Part shown: positions 18,123 to 27,030 of the stretch, one piece after another
How positions within the stretch are numbered: position 1 is the stretch's first letter
How the letters are laid out: each line of letters begins with the position of its first letter
Assembly: GCA_030263275.1 (NCBI GenBank)
Contig: SZOR01000035.1
Coordinates: 1 to 33,756, forward strand
DNA: 33,756 nucleotides
Direction of reading: 5' to 3'
DNA from: DSNY01 sp016861185
Lineage (GTDB): Bacteria; Pseudomonadota; Gammaproteobacteria; Burkholderiales; Burkholderiaceae_F
Notes under the pieces: model-generated
Seen by the model: only the letters and a program-made list of their open reading frames with translations
Told to the model about the DNA's origin: nothing
Databases searched by the model: none
Made by a program: the position numbers and the translations under genes

Positions 18123-19034
18123 TCAGACGGCGGCGCCCTGCAGCCGGAACGCCGCCGGCGCCGCGCCGCGATCGTCGAACGTGACGATCTCGTGGGCGGT
18201 CGCGTCGGCGAGCAGCGCGCGCAGCAGCCGGTTGTTGAGCGCGTGGCCGGATTTGTGCGCGACGTAAGCGGCGATCAGCGGACGCCCGAGCGTATACATG
18301 TCGCCGATCGCGTCGAGGATCTTGTGCTTGGCGAACTCGTCGCCCGAGCGCAGCCCGTCGACGTTGAGCACGCGGTACTCGTCCATCACGATCGCGTTCT
18401 CGAAGCTGCCGCCCATGCCGAGACCGGCGGCGCGCAACGCTTCGACCTCGTTGACGAAGCCGAAGGTGCGCGCACGCGCGACCGAGGCAACATACGGTTC
18501 GCGCGCGAAATCGACCTCGACGTCCTGCTCGGTCGCGTCGATCGCGGGATGGCTGAAGTCGATCGAAAAACGCAGCTTGAAGCCGAAGTGCGGCTCGAGC
18601 CGCACCCACTTGTCGCCGTCGTGCACCTCGACCGTCTTCAGCACGCGCACGAAGCGCTTCGGCGCGCTCTGTTCCACGATGCCCGCCGACTGGATCAGGA
18701 AAACGAAGCTCGCCGCGCTGCCGTCCATGATCGGGATCTCGGGCGCATCGACATCGACGTAGCAGTTGTCGATGCCCAGCCCCGCGAGCGCGCTCATCAG
18801 GTGCTCGACCGTGGCGATCCGCACCTCGCCCTTGCCGAGCGTGGTGGCCATGCGCGTGTCGACCACCGCGTCGGCCGACGCCGGAATGTCGACCGGGGGT
18901 TCCAGGTCGACGCGGCGAAACACGATGCCCGTGTCTGCGGCGGCGGGTCGCAGCACGAGTTCGACCTTGGTGCCGCTGTGCATGCCGATGCCCACCGTGC
19001 GGGCGATCTGCTTGAGCGTTCGCTGTCTCAACAT
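18123..19034 (-). CDS. lpxC: UDP-3-O-acyl-N-acetylglucosamine deacetylase LpxC
   Basis: Zinc deacetylase and committed step of lipid A synthesis. The 303-aa product has the zinc ligands H78 (VEHLMSAL), H237 and D241 (KHKILDAIGD), and the catalytic H264 (HKSGHALNN). All are offset by one from E. coli numbering. It starts MLRQRTLKQIARTVGIGMHSG as expected. It closes the dcw cluster, separated from ftsZ by the divergent DUF2189 gene. In E. coli LpxC levels are set by FtsH acting on the C-terminus; the end here (FRLQGAAV) has the hydrophobic/Ala character, but control is not shown. Confidence 0.98.
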   Translation of the reverse strand: MLRQRTLKQIARTVGIGMHSGTKVELVLRPAAADTGIVFRRVDLEPPVDIPASADAVVDTRMATTLGKGEVRIATVEHLMSALAGLGIDNCYVDVDAPEIPIMDGSAASFVFLIQSAGIVEQSAPKRFVRVLKTVEVHDGDKWVRLEPHFGFKLRFSIDFSHPAIDATEQDVEVDFAREPYVASVARARTFGFVNEVEALRAAGLGMGGSFENAIVMDEYRVLNVDGLRSGDEFAKHKILDAIGDMYTLGRPLIAAYVAHKSGHALNNRLLRALLADATAHEIVTFDDRGAAPAAFRLQGAAV

Positions 19035-19100
19035 GGAACGGCGATTCTAGCCCGCGTGTTGTGCAGCGCGTCGAGCGTTTGCCGCGCGCGCCCCGCACAA

Positions 19101-19119
19101 TGCGGCCGCTTCGGCCGCA
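19101..19119. repeat. 8-bp perfect hairpin between lpxC and the DUF2189 gene
   Basis: Arms 19101-19108 and 19112-19119 are perfect complements around a 3-nt loop. It sits in the divergent intergenic region, 29 nt before the DUF2189 ATG. Too little context to assign a role. Confidence 0.5.
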
Positions 19120-19147
19120 CCGTCGTGAAGCCGTCGACGAAGAAACC

Positions 19148-19945
19148 ATGACCGATTCCGCGGGAGCGGGCGCGGATACCCGGCGCCCGAAGAACCAGAC
19201 GCCGTTTCCGAAGATCCGACGCGTGACGCCGGGTGCACCGCTGCGCTGGATCGCCGCGGGCTGGCGCGACTTCGCACGCGCGCCGGCGGCGAGCGCCTTC
19301 TACGGCGCGGCCTTCGCGCTGATGGGCTGGCTGATCTACCTCGTTTTCAGCCATGCGTACGAGTACACGTCGGCGCTGACCGCGGGTTTCCTGCTGGTCG
19401 GACCCTTCGTCGCCACCGGTCTGTACGACATCAGCCGGCGTCTTGCACGCGGCGAAACGGTCGCGTTGCAGCCGACGCTGACGGCATGGAAGACCAACGT
19501 CGGCGCATTCAGCCTGTTCGCGCTGGTGCTGACCGTGATCCTGCTCGTCTGGGCGCGCGCGTCGCTCGTCACCTTCGCGCTGTTCTTCTCCACCGGCATG
19601 CCCACGCTGTCCGGCTTCCTGCAGCGGGTCGTGAGCCTCGAGCATCTCGACTTCGTCCTGACCTATCTCGCGGTCGGGCTCGGCTTCGCCGCGATCGTGT
19701 TCGCCGTCAGCGTCGTGTCGGTGCCGATGATGCTCGACCGCGGCACCGACACCATCGTCGCCGCGCTGACCAGCGTGCGCGCCCTCGCCGACAACCCGGC
19801 CCCGCTGATCTTCTGGGCCGCGCTGATTGTGCTGCTGATCGGCATCGGCTTCGCGACGCTGTTCATCGGGCTCGTCGTCACCGCGCCGATCGTCGGCCAC
19901 GCGACCTGGCATGCGTACCGGGACCTGGTGGCGGGTGATCCGTGA
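19148..19945 (+). CDS. DUF2189 integral membrane protein
   Basis: A 265-aa polytopic membrane protein of the DUF2189 family, of unknown function. A hydrophilic N-terminus of about 40 residues ends in PFPKIRRVTPGAPLRWI and is followed by about six hydrophobic segments (near 60-75, 80-100, 118-140, 175-195, 220-245). The family is often found near respiratory or envelope genes. The ATG at 19148 is preferred over 19061, which would extend through the lpxC promoter region. It is divergent from lpxC, and its stop codon lies within the first array of 7-nt repeats that fills the gap to ftsZ. Confidence 0.82.
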   Translation: MTDSAGAGADTRRPKNQTPFPKIRRVTPGAPLRWIAAGWRDFARAPAASAFYGAAFALMGWLIYLVFSHAYEYTSALTAGFLLVGPFVATGLYDISRRLARGETVALQPTLTAWKTNVGAFSLFALVLTVILLVWARASLVTFALFFSTGMPTLSGFLQRVVSLEHLDFVLTYLAVGLGFAAIVFAVSVVSVPMMLDRGTDTIVAALTSVRALADNPAPLIFWAALIVLLIGIGFATLFIGLVVTAPIVGHATWHAYRDLVAGDP

Positions 19946-20017
19946 TCCGTCGACCGATGACCGGTGTCGTCGCCTGGGCGATGTACGGCCGCAAGCGGTC
20001 AACGGTAAACGGTCGAC
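19935..20017. repeat. inverted pair of degenerate 7-nt repeat arrays
   Basis: The left array has four heptamers (GTGATCC, GTGATCC, GTCGACC, GATGACC at 19935-19962). The right array has three (GGTCAAC, GGTAAAC, GGTCGAC at 19997-20017). The right units are reverse complements of the left type: GTCGACC pairs exactly with GGTCGAC, and GATGACC pairs 6 of 7 with GGTCAAC. The element spans the DUF2189 stop and ends 10 nt before the ftsZ stop, so it lies at the convergent 3' ends. No T-tract, so not a standard terminator. Confidence 0.75.
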
Positions 20018-20027
20018 GAACCCGAAC

Positions 20028-21197
20028 CTAGTCTGCCTGCTTGCGCAGGAACGCCGGGATGTCGTAGCGATCGGTGCCACTGTCCTCCATCGCGGCCACG
20101 CGGGCGGCGGCGCTTTCGCGACCGGTGCGCCAGACGGCCGGAACCTCGAGATGTCCGTAGTCGGCGGCCTGCGGCGCCGGCGCGATGCCGACCGGCGCGT
20201 TGTCGGTACCCGTCTTGATCACCGTGAACGGCGTCTTCTTCGACGCCGCTCGGCCCAGCCCCGTCGCGACCACCGTCACGCGCAGGTCGTCGCCCATCGA
20301 CTCGTCGCACACCGTGCCGAAGATCACGGTCGCGTCCTCGGCGGCGAAGGCGCGGATCGTGTTCATCACCTCGCGCGTCTCCTTCATCTTCAGCGAGCCG
20401 CTGGCGGTGATGTTGACCAGCACGCCGCGCGCACCGGACAGGTCCACGCCTTCGAGCAGCGGGCTTGCGACCGCCTGCTCGGCCGCCACACGAGCGCGGT
20501 CCAGCCCGCCGGCGGTCGCGGTCCCCATCATCGCCTTGCCGTGCTCGCTCATCACGGTCTTCACGTCCTCGAAGTCGACGTTGACCAGGCCCGGGATGTT
20601 GATGATCTCGGCGATCCCGGCGCAGGCGTTGTGCAGCACGTCGTCGGCGGCGCGGAAGCATTCGCTCATCTCGGCGTCTTCGCCGAGCACTTCCTCGAGC
20701 TTGTTGTTCAGGATCACGATCAGCGAATGCACCTTGTCCTCGAGCTCCTGCAGGCCCAGTTCGGCCACGCGCGCGCGTTTCGGCCCTTCGAACTCGAAGG
20801 GCTTGGACACGACGGCGACGGTCAGGATGCCCAGGTCCTTCGCGACCTCGGCGACGACCGGCGCCGCACCGGTGCCGGTGCCGCCGCCCATGCCCGCGGT
20901 GATGAACACCATGTGCGCGCCGCGCAGCGCGTCGGCGATGCGATCGCGTGCGTCTTCGGCCGCCTGCCGACCGGCCTCGGGACGGCTGCCGGCGCCCAGC
21001 CCGGTCTTGCCGAGCTGGATCACGTTCTTCGCCAGCGAGCGCGCGAGCGCCTGATGATCGGTGTTGGCGCAGATGAACTCCACGCCCTGCACGCCGCGGC
21101 GAATCATGTGATCGACCGCGTTGCCGCCCGCGCCGCCGACCCCGATCACCTTGATGATCGTGCCCGTCGTTTCCGTCTCGAGAATCTCGAACGCCAT
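20028..21197 (-). CDS. ftsZ: cell division protein FtsZ
   Basis: Tubulin-like GTPase that forms the Z-ring. The 389-aa product has GVGGAGGNAVDHM near the N-terminus and the GTP signature GMGGGTGTG (102-110). It also has the synergy (T7) loop region and a variable linker, ending in the conserved tail DIPAFLRKQ, which binds FtsA, ZipA and ZapD. A strong AGGAGG lies 6 nt before the ATG. It is separated from ftsA by 125 nt containing an inverted repeat, so it probably has extra promoter or processing control there. zapD for the same ring is in this window at 9319. Confidence 0.99.
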   Translation of the reverse strand: MAFEILETETTGTIIKVIGVGGAGGNAVDHMIRRGVQGVEFICANTDHQALARSLAKNVIQLGKTGLGAGSRPEAGRQAAEDARDRIADALRGAHMVFITAGMGGGTGTGAAPVVAEVAKDLGILTVAVVSKPFEFEGPKRARVAELGLQELEDKVHSLIVILNNKLEEVLGEDAEMSECFRAADDVLHNACAGIAEIINIPGLVNVDFEDVKTVMSEHGKAMMGTATAGGLDRARVAAEQAVASPLLEGVDLSGARGVLVNITASGSLKMKETREVMNTIRAFAAEDATVIFGTVCDESMGDDLRVTVVATGLGRAASKKTPFTVIKTGTDNAPVGIAPAPQAADYGHLEVPAVWRTGRESAAARVAAMEDSGTDRYDIPAFLRKQAD

Positions 21198-21248
21198 TCC
21201 TGCCTCCTGAATCGTGTTAGCTCAATGCACCGATACCGAAACGCGCAA

Positions 21249-21291
21249 TGTCAACGGCGAGGCGAGTTCCGTTTCATGCTCGCCCTTGACA
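21249..21291. repeat. imperfect 13-bp inverted repeat in the ftsA-ftsZ gap
   Basis: Arms 21249-21261 and 21279-21291 match at 12 of 13 positions around a 17-nt loop. The surrounding sequence (about 21225-21310) shows a weak 7-nt rhythm like the arrays at 19935-20017, but the units are too degraded to be certain. A second small hairpin, 21307-21313 with 21318-21324, overlaps the ftsA stop codon. Confidence 0.55.
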
Positions 21292-21322
21292 CTGCACGCT
21301 TCCCCCAGAACCCGGACGGGTT

Positions 21323-22558
21323 CTAAAAATTGCCAACGATCCATTCCTTCATCCTCTTCAGCGTCTGGCGGAACGATCCGGTCTGCGCGGCCACCTTGCG
21401 GCCGCGCAGGCGCTGTGAGTGCGCCTCGATCAGCAGCCCCATCACGGTCGCGAAGCGCGGGTTCTTGACCACGTCGGCGAGCGCGGCGTCGTAGTTCGGC
21501 CAGCCGATGCGCGCCGGCTTCAGGAACACGTCCTCGGCCAACTCGCCGATGCCGGGCAGCAGGCTCGTGCCGCCGGTCAGCACGATCCCCGACGACAGCA
21601 GCTCCTCGTAGCCCGATTCGCGGATCACCTTCTGTGTCAGCGTGAACAGCTCCTCGACACGCGGCTCGATCACCGCGGCGAGCGCCTGCCGCGACAGCAG
21701 CCGCGGCGCGCGGTCGCCGATGCCCGGAATCTCGAGCTTCTCGTTCGGATCTGCGAGCACCTCCTTGGCGACCCCGTAGCGCAGCTTGATCTCCTCCGCG
21801 TCGGGGATCGGCGTACGCAACGCCATCGCGATGTCGTTGGTGATCTGGTCGCCGGCGATCGGGATCACGGCGGTGTGGCGGATCGCACCGCCGGTGAAAA
21901 TGGCGATGTCGGTCGTGCCGCCGCCAACGTCGACCAGCGCGACGCCGAGCTCCTTCTCGTCCGGGGCGAGCACCGCCATCGAAGAGGCGAGCGGCTGCAG
22001 CATCAGGTCCTGCACCTCGAGCCCGCAGCGGCGTACGCACTTGATGATGTTCTGCGCGGCGCTCACGGCACCGGTGACGATGTGCACGCGCACCTCGAGC
22101 CGCACCCCGCTCATGCCGATCGGCTCGCGGATGTCTTCCTGGCCGTCGACGATGAACTCCTGCGTCAGCACGTGCAGCACCTGCTGGTCGGTCGGGATGT
22201 TCACCGCGCGCGCGGTTTCGATCACGCGCGCGACGTCGGCCGCGGACACCTCGCGGTCCTTGATCGCGACCATGCCGCTCGAGTTGAAACTCTTGATGTG
22301 GCTGCCGGCGATGCCCGTGTAGACCTCGCCGATGCGGCACGCCGCCATCAACTCGGCTTCCTCGAGCGCGCGCCGGATCGACTGCACGGTCGCCTCGATG
22401 TTGACGACCACGCCCTTGCGCAGGCCCTCGCTCGCGGACTGGCCGAGACCGATCACCTGGAAGCGGCCGTCGGCGAGCAGTTCCGCGACCGCGACGACCA
22501 CCTTCGAGGTGCCGATGTCGAGGCCGACGATCAGTTCCTTCGTTTCCGTTCTCATCAT
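21323..22558 (-). CDS. ftsA: cell division protein FtsA
   Basis: Actin-like ATPase that tethers FtsZ to the membrane. The 411-aa product has the phosphate-1 motif VGLDIGTSKVVV (11-22) and the phosphate-2 motif DVGGGTTDIAIF (about 205-216). It also has the adenosine motif GIVLTGGTSLLPG and the C-terminal amphipathic helix LKRMKEWIVGNF that serves as the membrane anchor. Two ATG codons stand in tandem (22558 and 22555); the first forms an ATGA overlap with the ftsQ stop. Order ftsQ-ftsA-ftsZ is canonical. Confidence 0.98.
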   Translation of the reverse strand: MMRTETKELIVGLDIGTSKVVVAVAELLADGRFQVIGLGQSASEGLRKGVVVNIEATVQSIRRALEEAELMAACRIGEVYTGIAGSHIKSFNSSGMVAIKDREVSAADVARVIETARAVNIPTDQQVLHVLTQEFIVDGQEDIREPIGMSGVRLEVRVHIVTGAVSAAQNIIKCVRRCGLEVQDLMLQPLASSMAVLAPDEKELGVALVDVGGGTTDIAIFTGGAIRHTAVIPIAGDQITNDIAMALRTPIPDAEEIKLRYGVAKEVLADPNEKLEIPGIGDRAPRLLSRQALAAVIEPRVEELFTLTQKVIRESGYEELLSSGIVLTGGTSLLPGIGELAEDVFLKPARIGWPNYDAALADVVKNPRFATVMGLLIEAHSQRLRGRKVAAQTGSFRQTLKRMKEWIVGNF

Positions 22559-23289
22559 TTCTTATAGGCGGCAGCGGCGAAGCCGTTCGGATAGCGCGCG
22601 TCGATGCGGGCGGGCGGGCCCGAGAGCCGGGCCAGGACCAGCGGATAGTGGGCGACGATGGCGGCGACGCGTTCGGCGAGACGCCCCGGCGGATCGTCGC
22701 GACCGAGCTCGAAACGCGGACCGGCCGCTTCGCCCGCGCTCGTCTCGAGCGACCACGCGGCGCGCTCCGAGATGCGCACCGCGTCGATCGTCAACGCGAG
22801 CGGCGCAAGCAGCGCGCTGAACTCATAGAAGCGCCGCGCGGCTTCCGTGGCGAACTCGGCCGGGCCGTCGAACTCGGGCAGCGGTCCGTACAGCTCGGCC
22901 TCGGCCACGTTGGCGACGAAAAGCCGTCCCCGGTCGGACAGGATCCGACCGTCGCTCCAGACGCCGAGCGCGCGATGCTCGATCAGCGTGACGACCAGCC
23001 GATCCGGCCACGCGCGGCGCACGGATGCAGCCGCGACCCACGGCACGGTTTCGAACACGCGCTGGGCTTCGTCGAGCCTCATCGTGAAGAAGTTGCCGCG
23101 CAGCCGCCCCGCGACCGCAGCGCGTATGGCCGCGCCGCTCACGTGCTGCAGGTCGCCGCGCACCTCGATGCGACGCAGATCGAACCACGGCCGCTGCGCG
23201 AGCCACAGCGCCGCGCCGCCGGCGGCCAGCGCAAGCGCCGCCGCGAGCAACGCGCGCGCGCCCCACTCCATCGCCCGAACGCCGCTCAT
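22555..23289 (-). CDS. ftsQ: cell division protein FtsQ
   Basis: Bitopic inner-membrane divisome protein that links early and late division proteins through FtsB/FtsL. The 244-aa product has a short cytoplasmic tail, one membrane helix (about 12-30), the POTRA domain starting FDLRRIEVRGDLQHV, and the beta domain with VPWVAAASVRRAWPDRLVV (about 83-101). The ATG at 23289 overlaps the ddl stop (ATGA); the frame is open to 23511 inside ddl, but without family sequence. Length is at the short end for FtsQ. Confidence 0.94.
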   Translation of the reverse strand: MSGVRAMEWGARALLAAALALAAGGAALWLAQRPWFDLRRIEVRGDLQHVSGAAIRAAVAGRLRGNFFTMRLDEAQRVFETVPWVAAASVRRAWPDRLVVTLIEHRALGVWSDGRILSDRGRLFVANVAEAELYGPLPEFDGPAEFATEAARRFYEFSALLAPLALTIDAVRISERAAWSLETSAGEAAGPRFELGRDDPPGRLAERVAAIVAHYPLVLARLSGPPARIDARYPNGFAAAAYKK

Positions 23290-24251
23290 GCGGCCACCTC
23301 CAGCCGCGCCGCTGCGAGGATTTCGAGCACGAGGTCTTCGTAGCTCATGCCGACCGCCTTCGCCGCCATCGGCACCAGCGAATGGCCCGTCATGCCCGGC
23401 GACGTGTTCAGCTCGAGCAGGTACGGCCGGTCGCCTCTCGGATCGGTGCGCAGCATCACGTCGACACGGCCCCAGCCGCGCGCACCGAGCGCGGTGTACG
23501 CGCGCACGCACAGTTGCTGGATCTCGCGCGCGAGCCGCTCTTCGATCGGCGCCGGGCAGAAATACTGCGTTTCCTCGGAGAAGTACTTCGCCTGGTAGTC
23601 GTAGTTCTCCGCCGGCGCGCGGATCTCTATCAGCGGCAGCGCGCGTGCGGTCGCGCCTTCGCCGAGGATCGCGCAGGTCAGTTCGCGGCCGCGGATCAGC
23701 TCTTCGATGACCACGCGGTCGTCGTAGCGCACGGCCGTCTCGAACGCCGCGGCAAGCTCGTTGCCGTCGTGCTGCGTGACCTTGGTGATGCCGATCGTCG
23801 AGCCTTCGCGCGCCGGCTTGACGATCAGTTCGTCGCCCAGTTCGGCGACGACCCGCTTCCAGTCGGTGTCCGCGTGCCCGACGCGCCAGGCCGGCGTCGG
23901 CAGGCCTTCGGAGGCCCAGATGCGCTTGGCCGTCAGCTTGTCGATCGCGATCGCCGAGGCTTGCACGCCGCTGCCGGTGTAGGGAACGCGCAGCGTCTCG
24001 AGCACGCCCTGGATCGTTCCGTCCTCGCCGAAGCGTCCGTGCAGCGCGATGAAGACGCGATCGAACTGCGCCGCCTCCAGCTCGGCGAGCGTCTGCGTGC
24101 CCGGATCGAACGCGTGCGCATCGACGCCGCGCGAACGCAGCGCGTTCAGTACGCCGGTGCCCGACATGATCGAAACCTCGCGCTCCGACGAGCGCCCGCC
24201 GAACAGCACGCCGACCTTGCCGAACGATTTGGGATCGATCAGGGTCTGCAT
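23286..24251 (-). CDS. ddl: D-alanine--D-alanine ligase
   Basis: ATP-grasp enzyme that makes D-Ala-D-Ala for MurF. The 321-aa product has GVLFGGRSSEREVS near the N-terminus, FIALHGRFGEDGTIQG (about 92-107), and PYTGSGVQASAIAIDK. The C-terminal Mg/ATP site includes LLELNTSPGMTGHSL, which has the NTSPGMT variant of the usual NTxPGMT. The ATG at 24251 gives the short MQTLIDPKSFGKV leader typical of betaproteobacteria. It is preceded by a 97-nt gap almost filled by a CACNGAGA palindrome, and it overlaps ftsQ. Confidence 0.97.
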   Translation of the reverse strand: MQTLIDPKSFGKVGVLFGGRSSEREVSIMSGTGVLNALRSRGVDAHAFDPGTQTLAELEAAQFDRVFIALHGRFGEDGTIQGVLETLRVPYTGSGVQASAIAIDKLTAKRIWASEGLPTPAWRVGHADTDWKRVVAELGDELIVKPAREGSTIGITKVTQHDGNELAAAFETAVRYDDRVVIEELIRGRELTCAILGEGATARALPLIEIRAPAENYDYQAKYFSEETQYFCPAPIEERLAREIQQLCVRAYTALGARGWGRVDVMLRTDPRGDRPYLLELNTSPGMTGHSLVPMAAKAVGMSYEDLVLEILAAARLEVAA

Positions 24252-24264
24252 AACGACTCGCCTC

Positions 24265-24335
24265 AACACCGAGACACCGAGATCACCGAGAAAACCTCGA
24301 GTGCACTTCTCGGTGTTCTCCGTGTCTCGGTGGTT
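24265..24335. repeat. CACNGAGA palindromic element, copy A (murC-ddl gap)
   Basis: A 28-29-nt left arm (24265-24292) and right arm (24307-24335) pair with one gap and two mismatches around a 14-nt loop. Each arm is itself made of three tandem units close to CACCGAGA. It fills most of the 97 nt between murC and ddl. Same element class as 25861-25935, 29786-29868 and 33685-33752. Confidence 0.88.
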
Positions 24336-24348
24336 GACCAGATGCTCT

Positions 24349-25730
<1,382 letters not shown>

Positions 25731-25734
<4 letters not shown>

Positions 25735-25853
25735 CTTGCAGCCCCCGTCGTCGACGTGCGCTTCGTCGGCATCGGCGAAGCCGCAGGTGGACGACGCCGG
25801 GGCCCCGCCCCCGGCATGCCGACGAAGTGGATGTGCTTGACCGCGTGTTTCAT
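25731..25853 (-). CDS. possible 40-codon leader frame overlapping murC
   Basis: The duplicated murC start at 25853 opens a frame beginning MKHAVKHIHFVGM. It diverges into Pro/Arg/Thr-rich sequence and stops at a TGA that overlaps the murC ATG by 4 nt (ATGA), the same coupling used elsewhere in this operon. There is no evident ribosome-binding site and no family resemblance after residue 12. It may be a by-product of the duplication or may transfer ribosomes onto murC. Confidence 0.25.
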
Positions 25854-25860
25854 ACGAGTA

Positions 25861-25935
25861 TCACCACAGAGACACGGAGGACACAGAGAAAGGCACTCAA
25901 ACCCTTCTCGGTGATCTCGGTGTCTCGGTGTTTCA
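25861..25935. repeat. CACNGAGA palindromic element, copy B (murG-murC gap)
   Basis: The left arm (25861-25890) has CACAGAGA-type units, while the right arm (25905-25935) has CACCGAGA-type units. The pairing is therefore less perfect than in copies A and C; the copy looks like a mixture of two variants. It ends 9 nt before the murG stop. Confidence 0.83.
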
Positions 25936-25944
25936 TCGGGCCCT

Positions 25945-27030
25945 TCATGCGTTCGATGCCGCCGCGATGTGTTCGATCGCGTCGGCCACCATCCGCGTGG
26001 CGTTCGGTTTGCCCAGGGCGCGCGCGCGTTCGGCCATCGCGGCGAGTTCGGCGCGCGTCAGGCCGCGCATCCGCTGCGCGAGCTTTTCCGCCGTCATCTC
26101 GGACTGCGGCAGATGGATCGCCGCGCCGTGCTGCGCGAGGAACTCGGCGTTCGTGCGCTGGTGCTGCGTCGTCTTGACGACGAAGGGCACCAGGATCGCG
26201 GCCACGCCGGCGACGCACAGCTCGGTCACGGTGATCGCGCCGGCGCGGCACAGCACGAGATCCGCCGCGGCGTAGCGCGCGGCGATGTCGTCGATGAACG
26301 GGATGACTTCGGCGTCGACGCCGGCGGCGCGATACGCGGCGCGCGTCGCCTCGACGTGCGCAGCGCCGCACTGATGGACCACGCGCGGCCGGTTTGCCGC
26401 ATCGATCGACGCGAGCGCGGCCGGTACGGTCTGGTTCAGCACCTGGCTGCCGAGGCTGCCGCCGATCACGAGCAGCGCGAGCGGCCCGCTGCGCTGCGCG
26501 TAGCGCTGCGCGGGCGGCGGGATCTGCGAGATCGCCGCGCGTACGGGGTTGCCGGTCACGAGTCCCTTGTCGCCGGCGCGCCGCGCGGCCTCGCCGTCGA
26601 AGCCGCACAGCAGCGCCGAAGCGAGCGGCCGCAGCAGTTTCGTCGACAGCAGCGACGCGGCGTCGGCGTTCAGCAGCACGAGCGGCGCACCGTGCAGCGA
26701 GGTCGCGAGTCCCGCCGGCACCGCGACGTAGCCGCCCGTCGAAAACACCAGCGACGGCCGCCGCGCACGCACGATGCGGCGGCTTTGCCACAGCGCGCGC
26801 AGCAGGTAGAAGCCGCCGAAGACGATCGCCTTCCACCCCTTGCCGCGTAGCCCGGCGAAGTCGATCGCGTCGAACTCGATACCGCGCGGTTCGACCAGCC
26901 CGCGTTCCATGCCGGTGGCCGTTCCGAGCCACGACACGCGCCAGCCGCGCTCGCGCAGCGTTTCGGCGACCGCCAGCCCCGGCATGACGTGCCCGCCCGT
27001 GCCTGCCGCGACGACCAGCAGGTGCCTCAT
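25945..27030 (-). CDS. murG: UDP-N-acetylglucosamine transferase MurG
   Basis: Peripheral inner-membrane GT28 glycosyltransferase that converts lipid I to lipid II. The 361-aa product has the N-terminal G-loop, here AAGTGGHVMPGLAVAE (8-23), with Ala replacing the first Gly of the usual GGTGGH. It also has STGGYVAVPAGLA, the second G-loop VIGGSLGSQVLN (about 190-201), and the sugar-nucleotide site CRAGAITVTEL with QHQRTNAEFL. The NAD segment replaces the HEQN motif of other groups, which I recall from Burkholderiales MurG. The ATG overlaps the ftsW stop (ATGA). Confidence 0.96.
   Translation of the reverse strand: MRHLLVVAAGTGGHVMPGLAVAETLRERGWRVSWLGTATGMERGLVEPRGIEFDAIDFAGLRGKGWKAIVFGGFYLLRALWQSRRIVRARRPSLVFSTGGYVAVPAGLATSLHGAPLVLLNADAASLLSTKLLRPLASALLCGFDGEAARRAGDKGLVTGNPVRAAISQIPPPAQRYAQRSGPLALLVIGGSLGSQVLNQTVPAALASIDAANRPRVVHQCGAAHVEATRAAYRAAGVDAEVIPFIDDIAARYAAADLVLCRAGAITVTELCVAGVAAILVPFVVKTTQHQRTNAEFLAQHGAAIHLPQSEMTAEKLAQRMRGLTRAELAAMAERARALGKPNATRMVADAIEHIAAASNA

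Noticed and set aside
19044..19049. TAGAAT as a -10 box for lpxC.
   Set aside because: It would put transcription start almost at the ATG and has no -35 partner.
21307..21324. Small hairpin over the ftsA stop as a terminator.
   Set aside because: The A/T run lies on the wrong side for minus-strand transcription.
24265..24335. Element copy A as a Rho-independent terminator.
   Set aside because: The arms are not GC-clamped next to a T-run on either strand and the arms are internally repetitive; effect on transcription is possible but the form is not that of a terminator.
25857..25945. murG truncated by the palindromic element.
   Set aside because: The murG stop at 25945 lies before the element and the protein has full family length.
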